Positions 1 through 9,717 are shown, counted from the first letter of the stretch. The stretch is DNA of 64,000 nucleotides from Nitrosospira sp. Is2 (GCF_033095785.1 NZ_CP137134.1:1426001-1490000); one strand, 5' to 3'. Notes: generated by a model from the sequence alone, not told the origin. A program made the numbers and translations.

Positions 1-1185
1 ATCCATGGGGTGGGCGAGGTATGGGTCGATACCCAGTTTGAAAAAACGGCGGGCAAGAGCAAACCGGGCACCATTTCCGTCGTTGACACCACGACCTGGA
101 AAGTAACCCGCAAGATCGCCCTGCCGGAGATCAATATGAATAATCCCCATAACATGTGGACCAACAGGGATCAATCGATTGTTTTTCAGACGCAATGGTT
201 TGACAACAAACTGACGATGATCGATAAAAAGACGGGCAAGCTGATCAAAAACATCCGCGTGGGCGAGGCCCCTGCTCATGTCATGACCCGCCCGGACAAT
301 GACGACATCACAGTCACCAATAATGGAGAAGACGGAGTGTCGATCATCCCGGCGGGCACAACCAAGGTCAAGGAGATAATGCCCACGCAGAAATCCGGCC
401 AGCTAGCCGCGAACCCCCACGGGCACTGGATCAGCGCGGACGGAAACCAGGTCGTGACGCCAAACATCTTTACCAATGATGTCGGCTTCTATGACATCGA
501 CAGCGGAGTCATCCTGGAAAGAACACCTACGGGAGGATCTGCCCCGGGCGCTCACCCCATCGCTATCGGCATGATGCCTGATTCGAGCAAAGCCTACGCG
601 GCGAACCTGTTGCATCATAGCGTGAGCGTGCTCGACAGGAATGGGTCGTTACTAAAAACCATCAACCTCATTGCCGACTATAACCCCATTGACGGAACAA
701 TCCAGGACCGGGATGGGGACGGACTGGCAACGGTCGGCATCCTTCCGATTCAGTTGCCCGTTTCCCCGGATGGTCGCGCAGTAGTGGTGGCTAATATGGG
801 TCAATCGATTATAGTCATCGATACGCGCACCGACCGCGTGGTGAAGATGCTTCCCTGCGATCCGGGTTGCCACGGAGCAAATTTTGGTGCGAAAAAGGGT
901 GGGGGATACTATGCCTATGTCACCAGCAAATTCTCCAATGAGCTTATTGTCGTTGACGTCGATCCCAACAATGACGGCAATGTGTCCGATGCGGAAGTGG
1001 CAGGCCGGGTTTCGCTCGTAAGCAACAGCAATACCCACACTGATGACCGCATCAGTGGTCTGGCGGGCTATGGCGGGCAAGGAGTTCTTGCCATTCCCAA
1101 CGTATACAATAGCTGGGTTAAGAACCTGCCTGATGAATGGAAGAGCCAACTCACCCCCGCGCAACGAAACCCGTCCCATCACTGA
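1..1185 (+). CDS. YVTN/cytochrome-d1-like beta-propeller protein, 5' end cut off by the window
   Basis: The frame is open from base 1, so the start lies outside the window. At least 394 residues are present. Repeating blade-like segments (for example SVVDTTTWKVTRKI and IVIDTRTDRVVKML) are typical of YVTN or cytochrome-d1-like propellers, which are usually periplasmic. Two acidic loops interrupt the propeller: DRDGDG near base 706, and a full 12-residue EF-hand loop (DPNNDGNVSDAE) near bases 961-996. These suggest calcium binding. No CxxCH haem motif is present in the visible part. It ends just before a strong terminator. The function is unknown; a role in periplasmic copper or nitrogen metabolism is only a guess from such proteins in ammonia oxidizers. 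Confidence 0.75.
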   Translation: MHGVGEVWVDTQFEKTAGKSKPGTISVVDTTTWKVTRKIALPEINMNNPHNMWTNRDQSIVFQTQWFDNKLTMIDKKTGKLIKNIRVGEAPAHVMTRPDNDDITVTNNGEDGVSIIPAGTTKVKEIMPTQKSGQLAANPHGHWISADGNQVVTPNIFTNDVGFYDIDSGVILERTPTGGSAPGAHPIAIGMMPDSSKAYAANLLHHSVSVLDRNGSLLKTINLIADYNPIDGTIQDRDGDGLATVGILPIQLPVSPDGRAVVVANMGQSIIVIDTRTDRVVKMLPCDPGCHGANFGAKKGGGYYAYVTSKFSNELIVVDVDPNNDGNVSDAEVAGRVSLVSNSNTHTDDRISGLAGYGGQGVLAIPNVYNSWVKNLPDEWKSQLTPAQRNPSHH

Positions 1186-1213
1186 TGTAGTTCCTGAAAC
1201 TTACCCTCGGCAG

Positions 1214-1243
1214 CGGCCATCGACAATGATGGCCGTTTTTTTT
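1214..1243 (+). terminator. Rho-independent terminator after the beta-propeller gene
   Basis: An 8-bp stem (CGGCCATC paired with GATGGCCG, 6-nt loop) is followed at once by eight T residues. It lies 28 bases after the stop codon and isolates the propeller gene from the SOS operon downstream. Confidence 0.92.
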
Positions 1244-1278
1244 GCTGATAGCAGCCGGGATTTTCGGTGCCTGTTAAT

Positions 1279-1323
1279 TTGTACTCAGAACAATTGTTCT
1301 CTATAATGAGATCAACTGTTCTC
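1279..1323 (+). promoter_or_regulatory. SOS promoter with two LexA-type operators
   Basis: A perfect -10 box TATAAT (1302-1307) lies 17 bp from a weak -35 TTGTAC (1279-1284). Operator 1 is a perfect 14-bp palindrome, AGAACAATTGTTCT (1287-1300), in the spacer. Operator 2, GAGATCAACTGTTCTC (1308-1323), is an imperfect copy over the expected transcription start. Their centres are 22 bp apart, about two helical turns, so both would face the same side of the DNA. The GAAC-N4-GTTC core is a known type of LexA box. The inference is autoregulation by the repressor gene that starts 15 bases further on. Confidence 0.85.
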
Positions 1324-1337
1324 AATTCCTTTCTCTC

Positions 1338-1961
1338 ATGCAACAGCTCGACATTTTCTCTTACCTTGGCAAGCTTCAGGATTACTATGCCCGGGAAAGA
1401 ATCATTCCCTCAACTACACAATTATCTATGCTGTGGAACGTAAAGGCGCGTTCCTGGACACACCAGATCGTGCAACGCTTAAAGGAAGAAGGCTTTCTGG
1501 AAACAGCGGCGGGCGGGCGGCTGCGCCCCGGACCCCGTTTTTTCGAGCGAACGGTCGGGCACGCGGTCCGTGCGGGGCTGCCTCAACAGGCTGCCGACGT
1601 TCAGCCGGAATTGCTGCGCATAGACGATTACCTGATCGAAAGACCCTCTCAAACCATTCTCTTTCCCGTCAAAGGCGACTCGATGATCGACCTGGGCATT
1701 CTTGAGGGAGACATGGTGATTATCGAACGCAGCAATTCAGCCTCGCCAGGGCAGGTCGTGCTGGCAATCGTGGATAATGAATTCACCCTCAAGGTCCTTG
1801 CCAGGGATAAGGAGGGTTATTATCTGGAAGCACGCAACGAGAAACAAAGCCAGGATTACCCTCCCATCCGGCCCGGACATGAACTGGAAATCTACGGGTT
1901 TTATGTCGGCCTGTTTCGAAAAGCTTCCACTTCCGGGCACCGCGTCGGCCCCAACCGGTAA
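1338..1961 (+). CDS. lexA: LexA-like repressor (S24 family) of the imuA-imuB-dnaE2 cassette
   Basis: This 207-residue protein has the LexA layout: a winged-helix DNA-binding part (about 1-70), an Ala79-Gly80 cleavage site (VRAGLP), and a self-cleaving serine/lysine protease domain. The catalytic residues are visible: Ser115 in VKGDSM and Lys152 in FTLKVL. LexA family members cut themselves on RecA filaments after DNA damage, which releases SOS genes. This copy heads the mutasome operon and lies directly behind two LexA-type operators, so it most likely represses itself and imuA, imuB and dnaE2. There is no clear Shine-Dalgarno sequence; the ATG at 1338 fits the family start. The genome may hold another LexA elsewhere, so the symbol means the family rather than the sole copy. 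Confidence 0.9.
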   Translation: MQQLDIFSYLGKLQDYYARERIIPSTTQLSMLWNVKARSWTHQIVQRLKEEGFLETAAGGRLRPGPRFFERTVGHAVRAGLPQQAADVQPELLRIDDYLIERPSQTILFPVKGDSMIDLGILEGDMVIIERSNSASPGQVVLAIVDNEFTLKVLARDKEGYYLEARNEKQSQDYPPIRPGHELEIYGFYVGLFRKASTSGHRVGPNR

Positions 1962-1976
1962 TGATGAGTTATTGCC

Positions 1977-2747
1977 ATGCCGATGCCTGCTTCCCCACCT
2001 TTGGCGCCGCTATCGCTTTTGCAAATCGAAGCTCGATTCAGGGGCAGGATATGGCGAGGCGACGCGCTGGGATCTTCCGCAGAGCCGGTTCTTTCCAGTG
2101 GCTTTGATGAACTGGATGGTGAGCTGCCCGGAGGGGGATGGCCCACCCGCAATCTGACCGAGTTGCTGCTACCGGCGGCAGGGATGGGGGAAATAAGCTT
2201 ATTGAGCCCGCCGCTTGCAGAGACTACTCATAACGGAAGAAATATTCTGCTGGTAGGCCCTCCTTATCTCCCTTATATGCATGCATGGGAGAATCTGAAT
2301 ATCGATAGCCGGCGGGTCGTAATGGCCAGGATTTACAAACCTGCCGAGCGGTTATGGGTGCTTGAACAAGGTATCAGGAGCGCTGCCTTTGGCGCAGTTA
2401 TCGGCTGGCTACCCGAGGTAAGCCAGCAAACGACGCGCAAACTGCAAATCCTGGCAAGGTCTGCCGCCGCGCTGGTCTTTTTGCTCAGGCCGGCCGGCGC
2501 GCAATCCGAAGCTTCCGCAGCCCCGCTAAGATTATTGCTCGGTTCGGCACGTGGTCATGCTCTTTCCTTGTACCTGCTCAAGCGCCGGGGCGCCCCCGCT
2601 GCCTTACCCATTCGCATTGCCCTCACCTTCTTCCCCTGGACCAGGCACTTACCCGGTTCCACTGCACCGGCGCCTCTATCCACCTTATCCGCTCCAGCCC
2701 AACACAATGCTGTGGATCGCTCTTCATTGTCCCGCACTATCGCTTGA
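1977..2747 (+). CDS. imuA: ImuA, RecA/SulA-like translesion synthesis protein
   Basis: The protein has 256 residues and resembles ImuA, the RecA-fold partner of ImuB in damage-induced mutagenesis. Visible family features are the opening segment with SGFDELDGELPGGGWP and LTELL, followed by a GMGEISLL stretch where RecA has Walker A. It starts 15 bases after the repressor gene. Its last 41 bases overlap the start of imuB, which implies translational coupling. The Pro/Ala/Ser-rich tail (about 215-256) is unlike the conserved core. ImuA is thought to organise the ImuB-DnaE2 complex; the specific activity of this copy is inferred from context and similarity. Confidence 0.88.
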   Translation: MPMPASPPLAPLSLLQIEARFRGRIWRGDALGSSAEPVLSSGFDELDGELPGGGWPTRNLTELLLPAAGMGEISLLSPPLAETTHNGRNILLVGPPYLPYMHAWENLNIDSRRVVMARIYKPAERLWVLEQGIRSAAFGAVIGWLPEVSQQTTRKLQILARSAAALVFLLRPAGAQSEASAAPLRLLLGSARGHALSLYLLKRRGAPAALPIRIALTFFPWTRHLPGSTAPAPLSTLSAPAQHNAVDRSSLSRTIA

Positions 2748-4248
2748 CTGTATTGAGCGCCGGTTTCCCGTGGCGCTCATTCCGGCAATGGCGGTAACTG
2801 CGCGAAAAGGTAACCGGATATATATCCAGCAGGCCAATAAGCTGGCGCAAGAGCGGGGAATAATGGCTCATCAACCTCTTGCCACCGCCCTGGCTCTTTT
2901 TTCCGAGTTGGTGGTAATGGAACAGGATCCGAATGAGGAGATGAAAGCGCTGCACGAAGCCGCATATGCCGCGTTACGTTTCACGCCCAATATTGTTTTG
3001 CAACACAGCGGCCTTGTTGCGGAAGTTTCCACAAGTCTGAAGTTGTTTGGCGGCCTGAAAAAGTTGTGCCAGTTGCTGATAAAGGCAGTGTCCGCGCAAG
3101 GCCTGCAACTCTGCGCGGGGGTTGCTCCTACCCCGAAGGGGGCGTGGCTGCTGGCTCAATCGACACCCTCCGGAACCATAATCAATGGAGCGGGTGCCAA
3201 ACTCCGCTTATTGCTCGATTCCCTCCCCGTCGCTTTGCTGGAATCGGCCGAGCCTCACCTTGAAGTCATTCGCGGCATAGGCTGCAAGACACTGGCTGAT
3301 CTGAGACGATTGCCTCGCGGCGGAATAGCGCGGCGGTTCGGCCCCGATCTGCCGGCGGAAATGGATCGCGCCTACGGAGAGGCCCCCGATCCACAGAAAT
3401 GGTTTAAGGCGCCGGAACAATTTCAGCAAAAGATGAGGCTGATGGCTCAAATTGAAAGCGTGGAACTGCTCTTGATCCCCGTACAGAGAATGATCCATCA
3501 GATGTGCGGCTGGCTGGCTTCACGGCATGCAGCGGTTTGCGCTTTCTCATTGGTGTTGCATCACGAATATTCTCTCCGGCAGCCGCACCGGTCTACGCCT
3601 GTATATATACAGCTTTCCGAACAGAGCGGCGAGCCGGGACATTTGATGCTCCTGCTGCGTGAACGCCTGGAGCGAACAAAACTGGCAGCTTCGGTTTGCG
3701 AGCTGACACTGGCAGCGGATGAAATAGCAGCGGGGATGGATGCCAATCTGGAACTGTTCCCACATGCGCAATCGGAAACTACTTCATTGAACCGGTTTAT
3801 CGAGAAGCTTTCCGCCCGCCTTGGTCCTCAGGCAGTCATGGGTTTGAAGGTTATTCCTGACCACCGGCCGGAACGCAGCCAGCGATTCGAGACGCCGGGA
3901 ATAAGCGCGATGAATGGGAGAAAGAGTGTTCCAGGCCAGGAAAAACACCGGGAAGTCATGCCCTCTGAATTGACCCGTCCTGCCTGGCTGATGGAAACCC
4001 CGCTGGAGCTGAAGCTGCAACGCCGGCAGCCTGTTTATGGTTCCCCGTTGAAACTGATTGCAGGACCGGAACGGATCGAAGCAGGCTGGTGGGATGATGC
4101 GCTGGTGGCGCGCGATTATTTCATTGCGGAGAACGCCCTTGGCCAGCTGTTATGGATCTACCGCGAACATAGTGATAGGGGCGAACCCAGCGAACATAAC
4201 GCAGGGGCCAAAAACTGGAGCTGGTATTTGCAGGGACTGTTTGGCTAG
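2707..4248 (+). CDS. imuB: ImuB, inactive Y-family polymerase homologue
   Basis: The start is taken at ATG 2707 (MLWIALHCPALSLD), the usual ImuB opening. The frame is open further upstream, but that part is a Pro-rich shadow of imuA. The protein has 513 residues. Active Y-family polymerases carry an Asp-rich metal site at the N-terminus, which here reads WIALHCPALSLD, so it is probably not catalytic, as known for ImuB. A helix-hairpin-helix-like segment, EVIRGIGCKTLADLRRLP, follows. NLELF at 347-351 matches the beta-clamp binding motif. The tail (WSWYLQGLFG) is typical of ImuB. It bridges the clamp and DnaE2 in the mutasome. Confidence 0.9.
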   Translation: MLWIALHCPALSLDCIERRFPVALIPAMAVTARKGNRIYIQQANKLAQERGIMAHQPLATALALFSELVVMEQDPNEEMKALHEAAYAALRFTPNIVLQHSGLVAEVSTSLKLFGGLKKLCQLLIKAVSAQGLQLCAGVAPTPKGAWLLAQSTPSGTIINGAGAKLRLLLDSLPVALLESAEPHLEVIRGIGCKTLADLRRLPRGGIARRFGPDLPAEMDRAYGEAPDPQKWFKAPEQFQQKMRLMAQIESVELLLIPVQRMIHQMCGWLASRHAAVCAFSLVLHHEYSLRQPHRSTPVYIQLSEQSGEPGHLMLLLRERLERTKLAASVCELTLAADEIAAGMDANLELFPHAQSETTSLNRFIEKLSARLGPQAVMGLKVIPDHRPERSQRFETPGISAMNGRKSVPGQEKHREVMPSELTRPAWLMETPLELKLQRRQPVYGSPLKLIAGPERIEAGWWDDALVARDYFIAENALGQLLWIYREHSDRGEPSEHNAGAKNWSWYLQGLFG

Positions 4249-4260
4249 CCATTGCTCATC

Positions 4261-7200
4261 ATGAGCTTACCCATGAATTCCATGAATTCTTTCGTTCCCT
4301 CCTACGCTGAACTTCACTGCCGTTCCAGCTTCAGTTTCCTGAAAGGCGCCTCCATGCCGGAAGATCTGGTCGAGCACGCGGCAAGCCTGGGCTATGCCGC
4401 GCTGGCCATCACCGATGAGTGTTCCATGGCAGGGGTGGTGAGAGCCCATTCGGAAGCGAAGAAAACAGGACTGCATTTGCTGATCGGCAGCGAATTCATC
4501 CTGGAGGATGGATTGAGGCTGGTTTGCCTGGCCATGAACCGGAATGGTTACGGCAATCTGTGCGAGCTCATCACACTGGCGCGGCGACGCGCTGAAAAAG
4601 GTGCTTACCGCATCAGCCGCGCTGATTTCGAAAGCTGCCCGGATGCACCTCATCTCGCGCTATTACCAGACTGCCTGGTCTTGCTGATACCTCATCCTGC
4701 CCAGGCAGAGCGCTCTTTGCTTGATGACATGCGCTGGGTGCTGTCGGTCTTCCCCGGACGCTGCTGGACCGCTGTCGAGCTTTTGCTTCATGCTGCGGAA
4801 GATGTCCTGTTCGGAAGAATACGGCAGGCTGCGGATACCACGGCCATGCCGCTTGTAGCCGCAGGCGATGTCAGCATGCATGATGCTTCCCATAAACCCC
4901 TGCAGGATACGATGACCGCAATCCGGCTGGGCAAGCCGTTATCGGAATGCGGTTATGCCCTGCAGCCCAACGCTGAGCAGTACTTGCGCTCGAGATTGCA
5001 GCTGGAACAAATTTATCCCCTGGAACTCCTGTCGGAAACGGTAAGCATTGCCGCCCGCTGCACCTTTTCCCTGGATGAGCTGCGCTACCAGTACCCCGAT
5101 GAATTGACCGGCACTGACGAAACCTATGCCGCTTACCTGCGGCGCATGGTGGAAGAGGGCATCGCCACCCGTTTTCCGCATGGCATTTCAGCCAAGGTCA
5201 GGAAGCAGGTTGAGCATGAACTGGATCTGATCGCCGAGCTCAACTATGAGCCCTATTTCCTGACGGTATTCGATATTGTAAGGCATGCCCGTTCGCAAGG
5301 CATTCTGTGCCAGGGCCGCGGCTCGGCGGCCAATTCGGCAGTCTGCTATTGCCTGGGCATTACCGAGATCGACCCCGAGCGCAGCAATTTGCTGTTCGAG
5401 CGATTCATGTCCAGGGAGCGAAACGAGGTTCCGGACATCGACGTCGATTTCGAGCATCAGCGCCGGGAAGAAGTCATTCAGTATATCTATGAGAAATATG
5501 GCCGGGACCGCGCCGCCATCGCCGCCACGGTCATCACCTACCGCACCCGTTCGGCGGTCCAGGATGTCGGCAAGGCCCTCGGCCTGGATCTCGAACGCGT
5601 CAGGCGGCTGTCCGGCTCGTTTGCCTGGTGGGACAACAGCTCGGAAATCCGCCAGCGTCTGACCGAAAACGGCTTCGATCCCGACAGCCCGGTTATCCAG
5701 AAGCTGATTGCGCTGACCACCCTCCTGTATGGCTACCCGCGCCATCTATCCCAGCATGTAGGTGGCTTCGTCATTACCCGCGACAAGCTGTGCCGTATGG
5801 TCCCCATTGAAAATGCCGGCATGCCGGACCGCCGCATCATCCAGTGGGACAAGGACGACCTGGACGCGGTAGGGCTGATGAAAATCGACGTGCTCGCGCT
5901 CGGCATGCTTTCGGCCATTCGCCGCGCACTGGATCTGGTTTCCGCCCGCCGGGGAATCCCGTTCCGGATGCAGGATATTCCCAAGGAAGATAAAGAGACC
6001 TACGACAGGATCTGCAAGGCCGATACGGTGGGCGTCTTCCAGATCGAATCGCGCGCGCAAATGTCCATGCTGCCGCGTTTGAAACCGCGTAACTTCTATG
6101 ATCTGGTGATAGAAGTCGCCATCGTCCGCCCCGGCCCGATTCAGGGAGACATGGTGCACCCCTATTTGCGCCGCCGCCAGAAGCTGGAGGAAGTGAGCTA
6201 TCCGGGCGAAGGCGTGAAAGAAGCACTGGAGCGTACGCTCGGCCTGCCCATTTTTCAGGAACAGGTCATGCAGTTGGCAATAAAAGCGGCTGGTTTTACC
6301 TCGGGCGAGGCAGATCAGTTGCGGCGCTCCATGGCCGCCTGGAGAAAGAAAGGCCTTCTCGGTTCTTTCCGTGCTCGCTTGATCGGGGGCATGGTCAGCC
6401 GCGGCTATAAGCTGGAATTTGCGGAACAGATCTTCCGCCAGATCGAAGGCTTTGGCGAGTACGGATTTCCTGAATCCCATGCAGCCAGCTTCGCGCTACT
6501 GGTTTATGTATCGGCCTGGCTCAAGTGCCATGAACCTGCCGCTTTCCTGTGCGCCATGCTGAATAGCCTGCCGATGGGTTTTTATAGCGCCTCGCAATTG
6601 ATTCAGGACGCCCGGCGGCATGGTGTTGAGATCAGGCCTGTGGACGTGACTGTCAGCGAATGGGAATGCACGCTTGAAGAGCAGTCTAATTATTCTTCCC
6701 CATCCATTGCATCCACCGCACCTGCTCTATCCATGTTGCCTGCTGTGCGGCTGGGGCTGAATAGAGTGAAAGGAATGGGCCGGGAAGCGGCCATTCGCAT
6801 CATGGAGGCAAGGAAAATCTGGCCGTTTGAAAGCCCCAGCGATCTCGCAAACCGCGCACTATTGAACGCCGCTGAAATCCGCGCGCTCGCCAGCGCGGAT
6901 GCGTTACTCGCCCTGTCAGGCCACCGACGGCAGACGCTATGGGCGGTCGCATCCCACATCAGGCAACAGGACATGATGCGAGGCGCGCCAGTGAAGGAAG
7001 CATTGCCAGTCATCACCGCCGCGCCCGAGGGGGAGGAAATCCTGTCGGACTACGCCAGCACGGGACTCACCCTGCGCAGGCACCCGCTGGCCCTGTTGCG
7101 CCCGAAATTGTCGCGGATGAATTTGCGCTCGGCCATGGAGCTGGATAGCTGCCCGCCGGGGCGGCTGGTGCGGACGACGGGTATCGTCACCTGCCGCCAG

Positions 7201-7443
7201 CGTCCCGGCACAGCCAGCGGTGTCATGTTCGTCACGCTGGAAGACGAGACCGGGATAATCAATGTTGTCCTATGGAACCAGCTGATCCAGAAGCACCGTC
7301 GCGAAGCATTGGGCGCAAGGCTTTTGACAGTGTACGGCGTATGGCAATCCGAAAGCGACGTCAAACACGTGATTGCCAAGCGGCTGGTGGACCACAGTCA
7401 TTTGCTGGGTGATTTAATGGTGACGAGCAGGGATTTTCATTAG
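4261..7443 (+). CDS. dnaE2: Error-prone DNA polymerase DnaE2 (ImuC)
   Basis: About 1060 residues, the normal DnaE2 size. The N-terminal PHP domain (YAELHCRSSFSFLKGAS) is followed by the C-family polymerase core with the catalytic aspartates in PDIDVDFEHQRRE. A C-terminal OB-fold segment (TTGIVTCRQRPGTASG) ends the protein. It performs translesion synthesis together with ImuA and ImuB. ATG 4261 is preferred over TTG 4252, because it starts 12 bases after the imuB stop and matches a common start codon; ATG 4273 is also possible. It is the last gene of the SOS operon. No terminator is visible before the convergent gene that ends at 7495. Confidence 0.93.
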   Translation: MSLPMNSMNSFVPSYAELHCRSSFSFLKGASMPEDLVEHAASLGYAALAITDECSMAGVVRAHSEAKKTGLHLLIGSEFILEDGLRLVCLAMNRNGYGNLCELITLARRRAEKGAYRISRADFESCPDAPHLALLPDCLVLLIPHPAQAERSLLDDMRWVLSVFPGRCWTAVELLLHAAEDVLFGRIRQAADTTAMPLVAAGDVSMHDASHKPLQDTMTAIRLGKPLSECGYALQPNAEQYLRSRLQLEQIYPLELLSETVSIAARCTFSLDELRYQYPDELTGTDETYAAYLRRMVEEGIATRFPHGISAKVRKQVEHELDLIAELNYEPYFLTVFDIVRHARSQGILCQGRGSAANSAVCYCLGITEIDPERSNLLFERFMSRERNEVPDIDVDFEHQRREEVIQYIYEKYGRDRAAIAATVITYRTRSAVQDVGKALGLDLERVRRLSGSFAWWDNSSEIRQRLTENGFDPDSPVIQKLIALTTLLYGYPRHLSQHVGGFVITRDKLCRMVPIENAGMPDRRIIQWDKDDLDAVGLMKIDVLALGMLSAIRRALDLVSARRGIPFRMQDIPKEDKETYDRICKADTVGVFQIESRAQMSMLPRLKPRNFYDLVIEVAIVRPGPIQGDMVHPYLRRRQKLEEVSYPGEGVKEALERTLGLPIFQEQVMQLAIKAAGFTSGEADQLRRSMAAWRKKGLLGSFRARLIGGMVSRGYKLEFAEQIFRQIEGFGEYGFPESHAASFALLVYVSAWLKCHEPAAFLCAMLNSLPMGFYSASQLIQDARRHGVEIRPVDVTVSEWECTLEEQSNYSSPSIASTAPALSMLPAVRLGLNRVKGMGREAAIRIMEARKIWPFESPSDLANRALLNAAEIRALASADALLALSGHRRQTLWAVASHIRQQDMMRGAPVKEALPVITAAPEGEEILSDYASTGLTLRRHPLALLRPKLSRMNLRSAMELDSCPPGRLVRTTGIVTCRQRPGTASGVMFVTLEDETGIINVVLWNQLIQKHRREALGARLLTVYGVWQSESDVKHVIAKRLVDHSHLLGDLMVTSRDFH

Positions 7444-7494
7444 TTTCACCCTAATCTGCCAGACACTCTCCGAAGAAGAACACAGTACAAACCG

Positions 7495-9717
7495 TTAATT
7501 ACGGATTTCAATCGGATTGATACTGCTGAAATGATCTGTCCATAATGGAACATTGGAAATATTTGGATCCACCTCGCGAATGAGATTGCCATTGTCGTCA
7601 AAGTAACGCCGATTTACTGAGGGGAATAAAGATAAGTACTCGGGATCTTCCGTAATAATGAAGTAGTGGTTGTTGCGAATCAAACGGCCAGGCTCCCCAG
7701 ACTGGAATTTATTGCGGAAGCGCATGCCTAAGTGCTCAGCTTGGCGTTTGACAGCCGGATACAGATTCAAATATCCATTGGTAATATTGATCACGATGAA
7801 TCCGTCTGGCTTCAGATGCCTACGGTAAATTGCAAATGCTTCGCTGGTGAGCAGATGAATAGGGGCCGAACCACCCGAAAAAGCGTCAAGCACGATAACG
7901 TTATACTGCACATCTTCTGGCGCCTGCTCCAGCTTCAGGCGCGCATCGCCGAGTATTGTTTCCTGCGTCCTTGCCTTGCACCGGGGGACATTATCAAACC
8001 ACTGGTTGGCAATCTGGATCACCTCGGGGTTGATTTCATAAAAATCATAATGATCCGACTCTCGGGCGTACGTGGCCAAAGTCCCAATACCCAAGCCGAC
8101 GATAGCTACTCGTATTTCCGAATACTTTGATTTAGCGTACTCCAGGGTCTCGCCGGCACCGCTCTCCCTGGAGTGATACGAAACCGGTAGCGCGCGTTTG
8201 TCGAGATGAGTGAATTGAACCCCATGGTTGACCTGTCCGCTGTAGAACACCCGGTAGCTTTGGGATGGATCTGTCCGGTGTACCCGTTCCTTGACCGCAA
8301 CAGTTCCATAGAAATTACGGCTGCGATGAAGATAAGCTTCTTCAAACTCAGGTGAGGAACGTTGCCGCCACTGGAAAGGATCCAGCCAAAAACATACGAC
8401 GCCAGCGGCCAGTAAAGCGCCCGCACCAAATAAAAACCGTCTAACCTGATCTGCCTTTTTGTTTTGAATTACCTGTAGCGTGGATGTTGGCCTCGAAGCC
8501 AATATGTAGGTGCCCAAGGCGATAGCCGACAACAGGCATAATGTCCATTCATAAAATTCGTCAAACAGGTTGGTGGCGACAAGCGCGACAAATAACCCGC
8601 CGCAAGCGCCTCCAAAAGACATCCACAGATAGAACTCCGTCAGGTGCTCGCGGGACTTTGGGCGCAGCCTTACCAGTTCGCCGTGACACATGAAGCAGAT
8701 CAGGAACATCGCAAGAAAATGGCTCCAGCGCACCTGGGTTACGCCAGGGTCCCATTCGAATCCCAATCGCTCAGTTATATCCTGACCGCCAGTCAGGATC
8801 AGGATGGTCAATATACACACGATGGCGGTAAGACGGCGTCGATACCACCGCTCGTGATCGAAACAGATAATGAATGTCAGCAGATACAAGCTGAGCGTAG
8901 TGATCCACAGTCGCGGTTCGGGAGCAATATCATGACTCACGCGATCCGTTGTCGCGATAAAGGCTAGAGAAGCAAGCGCGGGCAGAGCGACCCAACCAAC
9001 CCGTTGCCACTGGCTGGGAAATTCAGACTGGATGCGTTCTTCCGAAGAGAAAGCGTCGTGATCAGCGGAAGAAAACGATGAATGCCGTTGGAACATTTGA
9101 AACGCAGCTGCGATACAGAACGACGCGAATATCCAGAAACCGATTGTCCAATAATTGCCAAGCTGCGGTAACTCAAAAAGGGGTTCAAAAAGATAAGGAA
9201 ACGAGAGCAACCCCAGGAATGATCCGAAGTTCGACAGTGAATACAGCCGGTAAGGTGACCGGCCGGGGTAAGCATGGCTGAACCAGTATTGAATAAGGGG
9301 TCCGGTGGTCGCGAGACAGAAGTATGGAATGCCCACACAAGCGCCAAGCAGTAACAAGATTTGCCATATCGGGCTCTCGGTGCCGGTGGGTTTAAAGTAT
9401 TCGCCAGGGATAATGAAAGTGGCCAAATAAGCGGCAATCATTACTAACGCTATGTGTACAAGGGTCTGTTGCCTGATCGATAAAAATCGCGAAACCAGAT
9501 GAGCATATGAGTAGCCACAAAAGAGAAGGCACTGAAAAAACAGCATCGCAGTCGTCCAGACCGCCGGACTTCCTCCAAACCAGGGCAAGATGAATTTACT
9601 GATCAGTGGCTGGACCTGGAACAACAGGTAGGCACTGACGAGAATGGTTAGCGCAAGTGTCACGCCGACGACCACATGGGCAGATACAGGGTCAATCGTT
9701 TCCGTTTGCTGTGTCAT
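7495..9717 (-). CDS. Polytopic membrane protein with C-terminal spermidine-synthase-like domain
   Basis: The start is set at the ATG at 9717 (MTQQTETIDP), which has a GAGGA ribosome site 6-7 bases upstream; a GTG nine codons earlier has none. The protein has 740 residues. The first 440 or so hold many hydrophobic segments, as in fused MFS/spermidine synthase proteins. The C-terminal third has a Rossmann methyltransferase-like fold with VAIVGLGIGTLA, YEINPEVI and VLDAFSGGSAP. The polyamine-synthase fold is clear, but the substrate is not: many such fusions do not make spermidine. It is transcribed alone and converges on dnaE2. Confidence 0.8.
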   Translation of the reverse strand: MTQQTETIDPVSAHVVVGVTLALTILVSAYLLFQVQPLISKFILPWFGGSPAVWTTAMLFFQCLLFCGYSYAHLVSRFLSIRQQTLVHIALVMIAAYLATFIIPGEYFKPTGTESPIWQILLLLGACVGIPYFCLATTGPLIQYWFSHAYPGRSPYRLYSLSNFGSFLGLLSFPYLFEPLFELPQLGNYWTIGFWIFASFCIAAAFQMFQRHSSFSSADHDAFSSEERIQSEFPSQWQRVGWVALPALASLAFIATTDRVSHDIAPEPRLWITTLSLYLLTFIICFDHERWYRRRLTAIVCILTILILTGGQDITERLGFEWDPGVTQVRWSHFLAMFLICFMCHGELVRLRPKSREHLTEFYLWMSFGGACGGLFVALVATNLFDEFYEWTLCLLSAIALGTYILASRPTSTLQVIQNKKADQVRRFLFGAGALLAAGVVCFWLDPFQWRQRSSPEFEEAYLHRSRNFYGTVAVKERVHRTDPSQSYRVFYSGQVNHGVQFTHLDKRALPVSYHSRESGAGETLEYAKSKYSEIRVAIVGLGIGTLATYARESDHYDFYEINPEVIQIANQWFDNVPRCKARTQETILGDARLKLEQAPEDVQYNVIVLDAFSGGSAPIHLLTSEAFAIYRRHLKPDGFIVINITNGYLNLYPAVKRQAEHLGMRFRNKFQSGEPGRLIRNNHYFIITEDPEYLSLFPSVNRRYFDDNGNLIREVDPNISNVPLWTDHFSSINPIEIRN

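Noticed and set aside
652..1182. 176-codon frame antisense to the propeller gene
   Set aside because: The plus-strand frame has clear propeller repeats; the reverse frame shows none.
7495..9717. True spermidine synthase
   Set aside because: The fold is present, but the long membrane part and lack of a speD/speE context do not support a polyamine role.
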